Virus record (IMG/VR): IMGVR_UViG_3300012936_006767
Span: 1-43,685 of that record
Origin: a virus
Direction: 5' to 3' (one strand)
Length of the DNA: 43,685 nt
The notes under the pieces are model-generated. The model worked only from the letters and a program-made list of their open reading frames with translations, ran no database searches and was not told the origin of the DNA. Of this stretch, positions 1-7,156 are shown one piece after another (within the stretch, counting starts at the first letter, position 1; each line of letters begins with the position of its first letter). A program made the position numbers and the translations under genes.

Positions 1-121
1 TAATGAAGTATCCCTACTTCGAGTGTTCAATAAGAAATCTTAAAGATAAGAACTACATGATCTAACTCTTGTTCTGCTCCACATAGTTAACACTAAAAAA
101 ATAGAAAGTATAGTTCTAATC
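1..121. other. Left-edge segment, mostly non-coding
   Basis: This stretch precedes the first complete gene. Two short + frames run in from the left edge, one closing at 41-43 and one at 63-65. Either could be the last codons of an upstream gene cut by the window edge, and I cannot choose between them. The remaining 56 bases are AT-rich and have no clear Shine-Dalgarno sequence before the ATG at 122. A TATAGT hexamer lies at 109-114. Confidence 0.4.
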
Positions 122-739
122 ATGAGCAGCAGCAAAAAATTAGTTATATTTGATCTAGACGGAGTTCTTGTAGATGCCTGTGACTGGCACAGAGATGCAC
201 TAAACGAAGCCCTTCTTGAAGTTAGTAATACTTCCATTGGCGAGAAAGAGCATGTTTCAACTTTTAACGGAATACCCACTAGAAAAAAGCTTGAAATATT
301 AATAGATCAAAAAAGAGTAAAAGAATCTGACCTAGAGAGAATTTATGATCTCAAGCAAGAAAAAACAGTTCAGATCATACAACAAAAAGCTCAAAAAAGA
401 AAAGAGAAAATAGAGCTCATTACAGAGCTCAAGAGAAAAGGTTTTATAGTTGCCTGTTTCACAAACTCAATAAGAGAGACTGCAAGCCTCATGCTTTCCA
501 AAACAGGGATTATTGATCTTTTCGAACTAGTTTTAACAAATCAAGATGTTTCCAGCCCAAAGCCAAGTCCCGAAGGTTACGTAAAAGTAATGAAACACTT
601 CGAAGTTAGCAAAGAAGAGACCTGTATAATAGAGGATTCTCCCAAAGGCATTGAAGCTGCTAAACAATCAGGTGCTCAAGTAATTGTTGTGAAAAATCCC
701 GGTGATGTCAATCTAAACTTGATTGAAAGGATATTATGA
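122..739 (+). CDS. HAD-superfamily hydrolase, beta-phosphoglucomutase-like
   Basis: This is a probable cytoplasmic phosphatase or phosphomutase acting on a small sugar phosphate. All four HAD motifs are visible: motif I DLDGVLVD with Asp11 and Asp13, motif II FTNS at 113-116, motif III Lys147 in SSPKPSP, and motif IV EDSPKG with Glu171 and Asp172. A helical cap fills residues 18-100, as in the beta-phosphoglucomutase/Gph group, and 205 residues is normal for that group. The stop overlaps the next start (ATGA at 736-739), so it is coupled to the sugar nucleotidyltransferase. A HAD enzyme beside a nucleotidyltransferase suggests one sugar-activation route, as in NDP-heptose or similar pathways, but the sugar cannot be named. 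No clear ribosome binding site precedes the ATG. Confidence 0.9.
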   Translation: MSSSKKLVIFDLDGVLVDACDWHRDALNEALLEVSNTSIGEKEHVSTFNGIPTRKKLEILIDQKRVKESDLERIYDLKQEKTVQIIQQKAQKRKEKIELITELKRKGFIVACFTNSIRETASLMLSKTGIIDLFELVLTNQDVSSPKPSPEGYVKVMKHFEVSKEETCIIEDSPKGIEAAKQSGAQVIVVKNPGDVNLNLIERIL

Positions 740-1449
740 AGATACTAATACCAATGGCAGGCGAAGGAAGTAGATTTGCCAAAGAAGGATACACGTTTCC
801 AAAACCTTTGATCGATGTTAATGGAAAGCCGATGATACAAAGGGTTGTCGAGAACCTAGACTTTGACTCTGAGTATATCTTTCTAGTCAGAAGAGAGCAC
901 ATCGAAAAGTATGAAGGAATGCTTGACACTCTCGACAGAATAACAAACGGAAGGTTTAATCATGTTGTTGTTGATGCACTCACTGAAGGAGCCGCATGCA
1001 CTGCTTTGCTAGCTAGAGATTTAATCGACGACGATGAAGACTTGCTAATAGCTAACAGTGATCAAGTCATAGACTACGAACCAGAAAACTTCAACTTAAT
1101 TAGAAATACCAGCAACTTTGATGCTGTTGTGTTCACCTTTAACGCAGTTCACCCTAAGTGGTCTTTTGTGAAAACCAACTCTAGAGGATACATCACAGAA
1201 GTAGCTGAAAAGAAACCTATTTCTAACATAGCCACATGTGGAATCTACTGGTATCGAAAAGGTTCTGATTTTGTTAGATATGCAGATCGAATGATAGAAA
1301 AGAATATAAGGGTAAACAATGAATTCTATATTGCACCCGTTTACAATGAGCTTATTGAAGATGGAAAAACTCTTGTTCCTTTCTATGTAAGCAAGATGCA
1401 CGGTCTTGGGACTCCCGAAGATTTAAGGTTTTACTTGGACAAGGCATGA
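736..1449 (+). CDS. Sugar nucleotidyltransferase (NTP_transferase family)
   Basis: This protein is expected to join a sugar-1-phosphate to an NTP, giving an NDP-sugar and pyrophosphate. The N-terminus has the family signature: the Gly-rich loop MAGEGSRF (7-14) and FPKPLI (21-26), whose Lys23 contacts phosphate. TEGAACTALLA (83-93) resembles the base and sugar pocket, and Asp109 in NSDQ is the likely metal ligand. GLGTPEDL near the C-terminus is typical of short capsule-type nucleotidyltransferases. At 237 residues it has only the catalytic core, with no left-handed beta-helix. It overlaps both neighbours by ATGA. The nucleotide and sugar are unknown. Confidence 0.9.
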   Translation: MKILIPMAGEGSRFAKEGYTFPKPLIDVNGKPMIQRVVENLDFDSEYIFLVRREHIEKYEGMLDTLDRITNGRFNHVVVDALTEGAACTALLARDLIDDDEDLLIANSDQVIDYEPENFNLIRNTSNFDAVVFTFNAVHPKWSFVKTNSRGYITEVAEKKPISNIATCGIYWYRKGSDFVRYADRMIEKNIRVNNEFYIAPVYNELIEDGKTLVPFYVSKMHGLGTPEDLRFYLDKA

Positions 1450-2057
1450 GAGAAGAAAAGTTACTTGAGAAAATAAGACTTTTTAAAGCTGCGGGCCTGG
1501 GATTAATGTCAAAGGCTCAGTACGAAGAAGTAGGAAAACTATTACTTAGTCTCGCTCCGTGTAATTTTCTAGTTTTCGGCCTAGGTGACGACTCTCACTT
1601 GTGGCATGAAGTTAACTCTGAAGGGAAAAATATTTTTCTAGAAGATGATTCTGAATGGATATCGAGATTTGAAGATTCCGGGCTTGATATAAGAAAAGTC
1701 AATTACAAAACTCAGATAAAAGACGTTAACGAGATAGGGTTTGATGAAAAAATTCTTTCTTTAGACTTGCCAGAAGACATTCGAGAAACTGAGTGGGATT
1801 TGATACTAGTAGATGCACCTTTAGGTCACGGTCCTCCTACTCCTGGATCACCATGGGAAAACACACCGGGAAGACCTTTTAAAGGACCGGGTCGAATGTC
1901 ATCCATTTACGAAGCTTCTCGACTAGTAAAGAAAAACGGTCACGTAGTCGTCGACGACATGAGTCGCCACGTTGAGTTCTTATACTCAATGAACTTCTTA
2001 GGGCAGAAAAACTTAAAAACTTTAGTAGAAAACAAAGTAGGAATATTTCAAGTTTGA
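1446..2057 (+). CDS. DUF579 / glucuronoxylan 4-O-methyltransferase-like protein
   Basis: The sequence strongly resembles the plant DUF579 (Polysacc_synt_4) family, whose GXM enzymes use SAM to methylate O-4 of glucuronic acid on xylan. Visible landmarks are NFLVFGLGDDSHLW (40-53, SAM-binding loop), FLEDDSEWI (64-72, acidic end of strand 2), a LPEDI then ETEWDLILVDAP stretch (109-125), and PGRMSSIY (148-155). It lacks the plant N-terminal membrane anchor and is only 203 residues, so it is a soluble minimal version. The insert GHGPPTPGSPWENTPG (127-142) extends the loop before PGRM. A uronate-forming dehydrogenase in the same cassette (5430-6266) makes a GlcA-type substrate plausible. The substrate itself is inferred. 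Confidence 0.85.
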   Translation: MREEKLLEKIRLFKAAGLGLMSKAQYEEVGKLLLSLAPCNFLVFGLGDDSHLWHEVNSEGKNIFLEDDSEWISRFEDSGLDIRKVNYKTQIKDVNEIGFDEKILSLDLPEDIRETEWDLILVDAPLGHGPPTPGSPWENTPGRPFKGPGRMSSIYEASRLVKKNGHVVVDDMSRHVEFLYSMNFLGQKNLKTLVENKVGIFQV

Positions 2058-2488
2058 AAAGAATAATAGCTCACAGGGGTAACATTAACGGTCCTGATCC
2101 AGAAAAAGAAAATACGCCTGAGTATATTTTGCACGCCCTAAATTCAGGATACGAGGCTGAGATAGACGTGTGGTTTATCTCGAACAATTTTTTCTTAGGT
2201 CATGATGAACCTGATCATCTGGTAGAAGAGTCTTTTTTAGAAAATGAAAGACTTTGGTGTCATGCTAAAAACAAAGAAGCTCTTCAAAGAATGCTTCTTA
2301 ACAAAAAGATACACTGCTTCTGGCATCAAGAAGATGATTATACTGTAACTTCCAAAGGTTTTATCTGGGCGTACCCGGGAAAGCCAGCAGAAGGAAAAGC
2401 TATTTGTGTAATGCCCGAAAGATCGCCAGGAGTAGATGTCGATACTTTCGTCGGTGTTTGTACTGACTTTTGTGAGAGATTTAAATGA
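2054..2488 (+). CDS. Minimal GDPD-like (glycerophosphodiester phosphodiesterase fold) protein
   Basis: The protein keeps the N-terminal signature of the GDPD/PI-PLC-like TIM barrel: HRG at 7-9, ENTPEYI at 19-25, EIDVW at 36-40 and LGHDEP at 48-53. These place His7, Glu36, Asp38 and His50 where catalytic and metal-binding residues lie in GDPD. It is 144 residues against about 240 or more for full enzymes, so it is compact or partial. LWCHAKN (67-73) and HCFWHQEDD (87-95) look like conserved features of a short subfamily. The start is TTG inside a TTGA overlap with the previous stop, and no ATG is available before residue 80. It may cut a phosphodiester-linked glycan or substituent. Its real substrate is unknown. 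Confidence 0.8.
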   Translation: MKRIIAHRGNINGPDPEKENTPEYILHALNSGYEAEIDVWFISNNFFLGHDEPDHLVEESFLENERLWCHAKNKEALQRMLLNKKIHCFWHQEDDYTVTSKGFIWAYPGKPAEGKAICVMPERSPGVDVDTFVGVCTDFCERFK

Positions 2489-3165
2489 AAAAAGAAGATT
2501 TAGAAAGAATAGTCAATGATTTGTCCGACTCAGATGGATGGAATCACTATTACGAGTTTCCTTACAACATAAAAACAAGATCAGTTCATATTCAATCACC
2601 TGGATATTGTATTCATAAGTGGCCTAGACTTGAAGCTATCCTTTCGAAAGAATCTCTAGAAAAAAAGACTCTCGTCGATGTCGGGTGTTCCGATGGATAT
2701 TTTTCAATCAATGCAGCCCGAATGGGACTAAAAGTAAAAGGTTTCGATCTAGATCCCTTAAGAATAAAGAGAGCAGAGCTGGCAAAAGAAGTTCTCTCTC
2801 AGGAGAATGTAGATTTTGAATGCAGAGATGTTTTTAAAATAGAGGGTTTGCAAAAATTTGATTATTGCTTTGGTCTGGGTCTGTTACACAGAGTCTCAGA
2901 TATTCAGGGATGTTTAGAAAATTTATCAAATCTTTCTGACTTTCTTATTCTTGAGTACAAGACCTACAACTCAGTTTCAGACATGTGTTTTGAGGGAAAA
3001 AAGGGAGAAGTAAAAGTTAATGCTTTCAATACTCTTCATGGAATACCTACTAACACTTTTGTCAAAAATAGGCTTGAGGAACTTGGTTTTAATGAAATAG
3101 AATTTGATCTAGATACAAAGAGCAACTTAAAATTTAAGAGATCTATCTGCGTAGCGAGGAAATAG
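2485..3165 (+). CDS. Class I SAM-dependent methyltransferase
   Basis: This is a Rossmann-fold methyltransferase. Motif I is VDVGCSDGYFS (64-74), the acidic end of strand 2 is FDLD (87-90), motif II falls near ECRDVF (112-117), and FGLGLLHRVSD (129-139) resembles the post-motif of the CmoB/DUF1698 and Methyltransf_11 groups. The first 50 residues (with WNHYYEFPYNIKT) form an N-terminal cap seen in CmoB-like proteins and probably help bind substrate. It overlaps the GDPD-like gene by ATGA. In this cassette it most likely methylates a sugar or lipid-linked glycan; a tRNA or other target cannot be excluded. Confidence 0.85.
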   Translation: MKKEDLERIVNDLSDSDGWNHYYEFPYNIKTRSVHIQSPGYCIHKWPRLEAILSKESLEKKTLVDVGCSDGYFSINAARMGLKVKGFDLDPLRIKRAELAKEVLSQENVDFECRDVFKIEGLQKFDYCFGLGLLHRVSDIQGCLENLSNLSDFLILEYKTYNSVSDMCFEGKKGEVKVNAFNTLHGIPTNTFVKNRLEELGFNEIEFDLDTKSNLKFKRSICVARK

Positions 3166-3906
3166 ATGAAAAAAGCTTTTTTTGTACATATACCCAAGAC
3201 CGCTGGAAACTCAGTGAGACAAGCACTCAGATCCCACGATATTCTTTCTAATCCCGGATATGAAAAGAAAGAAAGAGAACATCACTTTGGATCGAAGAAG
3301 GCCAAGAGAGTTAAGGGGTCGCACATTTCATTTAACACAGACGTTTGGCCCAGCTATTCAGATCTCAAAGAATATAAAAATGCAGAGTTTTCCTTCACGG
3401 TTTTGAGGAACCCGTATGATATGCTTTACAGCTACTATAGCCACTTTATAGATAGTTCAAAAACTAAGAATTGGATAGATAGAGGGTGGGCAAACGTTAA
3501 CGGTTACCATAATATAAGTAGTTTTGAAAATTTCATCGACATTTATACCTCTATCGATCCTGAGAAGTGGCATGTACCGTCTTTGTGTCAAAATCTTTTC
3601 GGGCAAATATTTTCAGAAGACAAAAATCTTCTCGTCGACAAAGCCATATTTGTGGAGAGACTTAATGAAGGACTCTCTAAGATTTCAAGAATTATCAGCC
3701 CTGGATCTAAAATAGCAACATGGAGGCTCAACGAATCTCCTAAGAGAAAAAAAGACTATAGACTTGCTTACACCGATTCAATGGTTGAGAAAGTTAGGAA
3801 AAAATGTTCTTGGGAGCTTGATTCTTTTGGATATTCTTTTGAGTCAAGAAAGCCCAGTCATGAAAAAAGAATCATAGAGCTAAAGGATTATGTCAAGTCA
3901 AGCTAA
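3166..3906 (+). CDS. Sulfotransferase-family protein (PAPS-dependent)
   Basis: The N-terminus HIPKTAGNSVR (8-18) is the 5'-phosphosulfate binding loop of carbohydrate sulfotransferases (Sulfotransfer_2 type), with Lys11 as the expected catalytic or PAPS-contacting lysine. VLRNPYDMLYSYY (79-91) matches the 3'-phosphate binding motif with Arg81 and a following Ser. The length of 246 residues is normal, and no signal peptide or membrane segment is seen, so it should act in the host cytoplasm using host PAPS. A good Shine-Dalgarno GAGGA (3156-3160) lies 5 bases before the ATG. Its place among sugar-modifying enzymes suggests O-sulfation of a glycan; the acceptor is unknown. Confidence 0.88.
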   Translation: MKKAFFVHIPKTAGNSVRQALRSHDILSNPGYEKKEREHHFGSKKAKRVKGSHISFNTDVWPSYSDLKEYKNAEFSFTVLRNPYDMLYSYYSHFIDSSKTKNWIDRGWANVNGYHNISSFENFIDIYTSIDPEKWHVPSLCQNLFGQIFSEDKNLLVDKAIFVERLNEGLSKISRIISPGSKIATWRLNESPKRKKDYRLAYTDSMVEKVRKKCSWELDSFGYSFESRKPSHEKRIIELKDYVKSS

Positions 3907-4588
3907 GATAAAACTAGTTAACAGAGGTGATCTGATCAATTTAGGCAGAGTCCCAGTATCAGCTTCTGATAACTCTTTGCTTAAGACATGTAAGCTTATA
4001 ATAGAAAACAATCCAAGCAGCTCAGAGGCTGAAGAGTTTCTTATAAGCTACTATCAAAACCTAGCGTATACAGATCTTAACAGCCTTTTCAATACTAGTA
4101 TAAGCGTCCTGGAAAGAAAATCTTTTCACAATTACTTTCTTCCGTGGATTCACAAGAAACCATCGCGCACCCGAGACGTAGCATTTACTCAAAAGATAGC
4201 CGAAATAGAAGTTATCAAAAAAGTAAGGAAGCTAAAAGAAATAATGATATCAGTTCAGGCAAAAGGCTATGTTCCGAAAGATCACCCCGATCGAAGACAT
4301 GGTCACATATCTGGTTATTTTATTGAGTCAAGAAAAAAAAGAGGCTTCTATGTCGTTGCAGGAAATCATAGATTCTCAGCCCTGTCAGCCCTAGGATTTG
4401 AAAAAATTCCTGTAATATACGAGAGCGTTGATTATTTTAAATCAAGAGATCGGGATTGCTTCGGGTGGAAAGAGTTGCCCAAGGTTTTTAGCTATAAAGA
4501 CATTGAAAAATGGCCTTCTGTTAAGTCTGGTTTTTTAAAGGCCGAAGAAGCTGAGGTTATACTAGAGTCATATCTAGATTTTAAGTGA
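3890..4588 (+). CDS. ParB-like (ParB/sulfiredoxin fold) protein
   Basis: The recognisable part is VVAGNHRFSALSALGF (155-170), followed by a short hydrophobic strand. This is the GxHRxxAL motif of the ParB/sulfiredoxin-like fold, which in ParB binds CTP and in sulfiredoxin binds ATP. The first 100 residues are helical and unlike any family I know. It has no helix-turn-helix DNA-binding domain of the partition type. It overlaps the sulfotransferase by 17 bases, and AAGGA just upstream supports the start at 3890. Its position inside the glycan cassette suggests a small-molecule or sugar-related role rather than DNA partition, but this is inference. Confidence 0.6.
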   Translation: MSSQAKIKLVNRGDLINLGRVPVSASDNSLLKTCKLIIENNPSSSEAEEFLISYYQNLAYTDLNSLFNTSISVLERKSFHNYFLPWIHKKPSRTRDVAFTQKIAEIEVIKKVRKLKEIMISVQAKGYVPKDHPDRRHGHISGYFIESRKKRGFYVVAGNHRFSALSALGFEKIPVIYESVDYFKSRDRDCFGWKELPKVFSYKDIEKWPSVKSGFLKAEEAEVILESYLDFK

Positions 4589-4595
4589 GATTTTT

Positions 4596-5417
4596 ATGAA
4601 TAAAGTTTTTGAAGACTATAAAGACATTCACAAGGGAAAAAGAGTTTTTCTTGTAGCAAACGGACCAAGTCTAAATGACACAGACTTAGACTTGATTAAG
4701 GGCGAGTATTCTTTCGCCATGAATAGAATTTCTCTAAAATATGAAGAAACAGAATGGAGGCCCACCTACTACCTTTTTTCTTCAACAAATGTTAACAGCT
4801 CTAAGCCCTGGCACCAACAATGGAGAGAGTCAGTTCGAACTGCAATAGAGTCTGATAAGACAACTTGTTTCGTTGCTGAACAATTTAGAAATCAAGTTGA
4901 TCCCGAAAATAAATACAGCCAGGTTAAGTGGTTTTCTAGTCTTTCTGAGAACAAACCAGATCCCCAGGGAAATGTTTTGCACACATGTTTTTCTACTAAT
5001 GTAGTTGATAGAATAGACAAGACAGGCACCACGATGAACTTAGCTCTTCAGCTATGTTATCACATGGGTTTTTCTGAAATAATTTTTGTAGGAGCAGATC
5101 TTGGGTGGACTTTCGATACAGGGACTAAGAAAGATCCAAACCACTTTTCAAAAGAATATACTGCTGAGATCACCAAGCCTGAAAAGGCAAATTATCAAAT
5201 GAGAAATATTCACTCCCTGGCTTACGCTTATTTTAGCAGAGACAAACCAGATGTGAAGTTTTACAACGCTAGTAAAAAAACAGTCTTAGATGTCTACCCT
5301 ATCATAGACTATGAAAAGTACATATCAGAAGGAAACACTGATGTGATGTCCGACAGGCTACAAAACGCCCGGGCATTCTGGGTAAGGCCCCCTCAGTATG
5401 GAGGGTATTTTGAGTAG
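4596..5417 (+). CDS. DUF115-like / GT42-like nucleotide-binding protein
   Basis: VFLVANGPSLNDTD (17-30) is the ANGPSL phosphate or nucleotide-binding loop found in DUF115 (MptE/motility accessory factor) and in GT42 sialyltransferases. A second conserved block, TGTTMNLALQLCYHMGF (143-159), leads into EIIFVGADLGW (161-171), again as in DUF115. The 273 residues fit a single Rossmann-like domain plus a C-terminal extension. In bacteria such proteins transfer or help transfer nonulosonic or other sugars. Here it sits directly before the NDP-sugar dehydrogenase, so a glycosyltransferase role is plausible. The identity of donor and acceptor cannot be read. Confidence 0.65.
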   Translation: MNKVFEDYKDIHKGKRVFLVANGPSLNDTDLDLIKGEYSFAMNRISLKYEETEWRPTYYLFSSTNVNSSKPWHQQWRESVRTAIESDKTTCFVAEQFRNQVDPENKYSQVKWFSSLSENKPDPQGNVLHTCFSTNVVDRIDKTGTTMNLALQLCYHMGFSEIIFVGADLGWTFDTGTKKDPNHFSKEYTAEITKPEKANYQMRNIHSLAYAYFSRDKPDVKFYNASKKTVLDVYPIIDYEKYISEGNTDVMSDRLQNARAFWVRPPQYGGYFE

Positions 5418-5429
5418 AAAGGAACTAAA

Positions 5430-6266
5430 ATGAAGATTGGGATCATAGGCCAGGGTTTTGTAGGTTCTGCTATAAGAGAGGGACTAGACGACTATTATGA
5501 AGTACTGACTTACGATAAAGACTCATCTAAGTCAAGAAACAGTCATGAAGAAGTAGTCAGAAACTCTTCAATTGTTTTTATATGTGTTCCTACTCCGATG
5601 AGAAAATCAGGTGAATGTGACACCCGAATTCTAGAGTCAGTGATATCTGATGTAGAAAACGTAGATACAAAAAACGAGCCCGTTCTGGTTATAAAGTCAA
5701 CAATACCTCCAGGTACAACTGATAGAGTTTCTGGTCTCACTCGATTTGATGTCTGTTTTAGCCCTGAGTTCTTGACTGAAGCTAACTCTTTCCAAGATTT
5801 TAAGAACCAGACTAGGATAATAGTCGGTGGCCCAAGGCCAGCGACAGGAAAAGTAAAAGCAATGTTCAGAAAACCTTTTCCTGAGATTCCTATTATAAAG
5901 ACAGGAACTAGAACTGCTGAGATGATAAAATATTTCACTAATTGCTTTTTAGCTACCAAGGTCACTTTTGCAAATCAAATGTATGATATCTGCAAATCTG
6001 CTGGAATAGATTACGACAAGGTTTGCGAATATGCACTTTATGACCAGAGAATAGGAAGAACTCATCTGGCAGTACCGGGACCAGATGGAGATAGAGGTTT
6101 CGGAGGACACTGCTTTCCAAAAGATCTTGCTGCAATGATATACTTTTCTAATGAGATCATGAATGAAAATTCTGACTTTCTAAAGTCTGTTGAAGATTCT
6201 AACAATAGATATAGAAAAGATAGAGACTGGGAATCAATGCAAGGGAGAGCAGTTTCAGATGACTAA
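5430..6266 (+). CDS. ugd: Short UDP-glucose/GDP-mannose 6-dehydrogenase
   Basis: The protein would oxidise an NDP-hexose twice at C6 with NAD+ to an NDP-uronic acid. All active-site landmarks are present: GQGFVG (7-12) for NAD, VPTP (53-56), STIPPGT (90-96), SPEFLTEAN (111-119), Lys167 and Asn171 in EMIKYFTN, and GFGGHCFPKD (223-232) with catalytic Cys228. The chain ends at 278, soon after the central helical domain, so the usual C-terminal UDP-binding domain (about 100 residues) is absent. The next gene begins at once, and no out-of-frame remnant is visible. AAAGGA (5418-5423) lies 6 bases before the ATG. It probably supplies UDP-glucuronate for the DUF579 methyltransferase and the epimerases. 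Confidence 0.9.
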   Translation: MKIGIIGQGFVGSAIREGLDDYYEVLTYDKDSSKSRNSHEEVVRNSSIVFICVPTPMRKSGECDTRILESVISDVENVDTKNEPVLVIKSTIPPGTTDRVSGLTRFDVCFSPEFLTEANSFQDFKNQTRIIVGGPRPATGKVKAMFRKPFPEIPIIKTGTRTAEMIKYFTNCFLATKVTFANQMYDICKSAGIDYDKVCEYALYDQRIGRTHLAVPGPDGDRGFGGHCFPKDLAAMIYFSNEIMNENSDFLKSVEDSNNRYRKDRDWESMQGRAVSDD

Positions 6267-7149
6267 AGCAGTTGTGACAGGCGGCTGTGGCTTTATAGGA
6301 AGCCACATCGTAGACAGACTTATTGTTGACGGTTTTGAGGTCGAAGTAATCGACGATCTTTCAGCGCCTGAAAACGAAGAGTTCTATTTTAACGACAAAG
6401 CTGTTTATCACAAGATGGACGTTTCCAAAGATGATTGCTTTAAAATATTCGAAAAAGCTTCTTATGTTTTTCATCTTGCTGCAAGAAGCAGAATTCAGCC
6501 TACGATAGATTCTCCAAATAGATGTTTCGAAGTAAACGTCGTAGGTTCTCAGAGAGTCCTGGAGTGGTCTAGGAGATCAAGCGTGAGCAAATTCATATAT
6601 TCAGGCACAAGTTCTCTTTACGGTCACCAGAATTCAATTCCCTTTCTTCCTAACATGCCTACTGACTGCCTAAATCCTTACTCAATGTCTAAGTGGATGG
6701 GGGAGCAAATTTGTAAATTGTATAGTCAGAACTACGGGCTAAACACTGATGTTCTTAGATACTTTAATGTTTATGGCCCTAGAGAGCCTATTAAAGGACA
6801 GTATGCTCCTGTTATTGGGCTTTTTAAGAGACAGGTGTCAGAGGGAAAACCAATGACAATAGTGGGCGACGGCGAGCAAAAAAGGGACTTTACTTACATC
6901 GATGATGTTGTCGAAGCCAACATCCTGTCAGCTCTTTCCAACAAAAGAAAAGGGTTCAACATTTATAATGTCGGTTCCGGAAAGAACTATTCTATAAATC
7001 AGGTAGCTGACATGATAGGCGGCGAAAGAAAATTTATAAAAGAGCGACCTGCTGAGGTCAGAGAAACTCTAGCAGACATTGAAGACACTCAGTCTGTTTT
7101 CTCCTGGTCTCCTAGACACTCTCTTGAAGAGAAAATTTTATCATATTAG
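6259..7149 (+). CDS. NAD-dependent sugar-nucleotide epimerase (GalE/WbpP-like SDR)
   Basis: This is an extended SDR enzyme acting on an NDP-sugar. It shows TGGCGFIGSH (7-16), FHLAARS (71-77), the catalytic Ser near YSGTSSLYG, and Tyr141-xxx-Lys145 in NPYSMSK. RYFNVYGP and RDFTYIDDVVEA are typical of the UDP-glucose or UDP-GlcNAc/GlcA 4-epimerase group. I chose the ATG at 6259 and not the in-frame one at 6190: the family's N-terminus starts exactly there, the longer start would overlap the dehydrogenase by 77 bases, and GGGAG lies upstream at 6243-6247. With 296 residues it is complete. A UDP-GlcA to UDP-GalA step is the simplest guess. Confidence 0.92.
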   Translation: MTKAVVTGGCGFIGSHIVDRLIVDGFEVEVIDDLSAPENEEFYFNDKAVYHKMDVSKDDCFKIFEKASYVFHLAARSRIQPTIDSPNRCFEVNVVGSQRVLEWSRRSSVSKFIYSGTSSLYGHQNSIPFLPNMPTDCLNPYSMSKWMGEQICKLYSQNYGLNTDVLRYFNVYGPREPIKGQYAPVIGLFKRQVSEGKPMTIVGDGEQKRDFTYIDDVVEANILSALSNKRKGFNIYNVGSGKNYSINQVADMIGGERKFIKERPAEVRETLADIEDTQSVFSWSPRHSLEEKILSY

Positions 7150-7156
7150 GTGAGAA

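Noticed and set aside
3890-4588. Plasmid-type partition protein
   Set aside because: Only the nucleotide-binding motif is ParB-like; there is no helix-turn-helix, ParA partner or centromere-like repeat.
6190-6258. Longer N-terminus for the first epimerase
   Set aside because: The extra 23 residues overlap the dehydrogenase by 77 bases and precede the family's normal start; the ATG at 6259 fits better.
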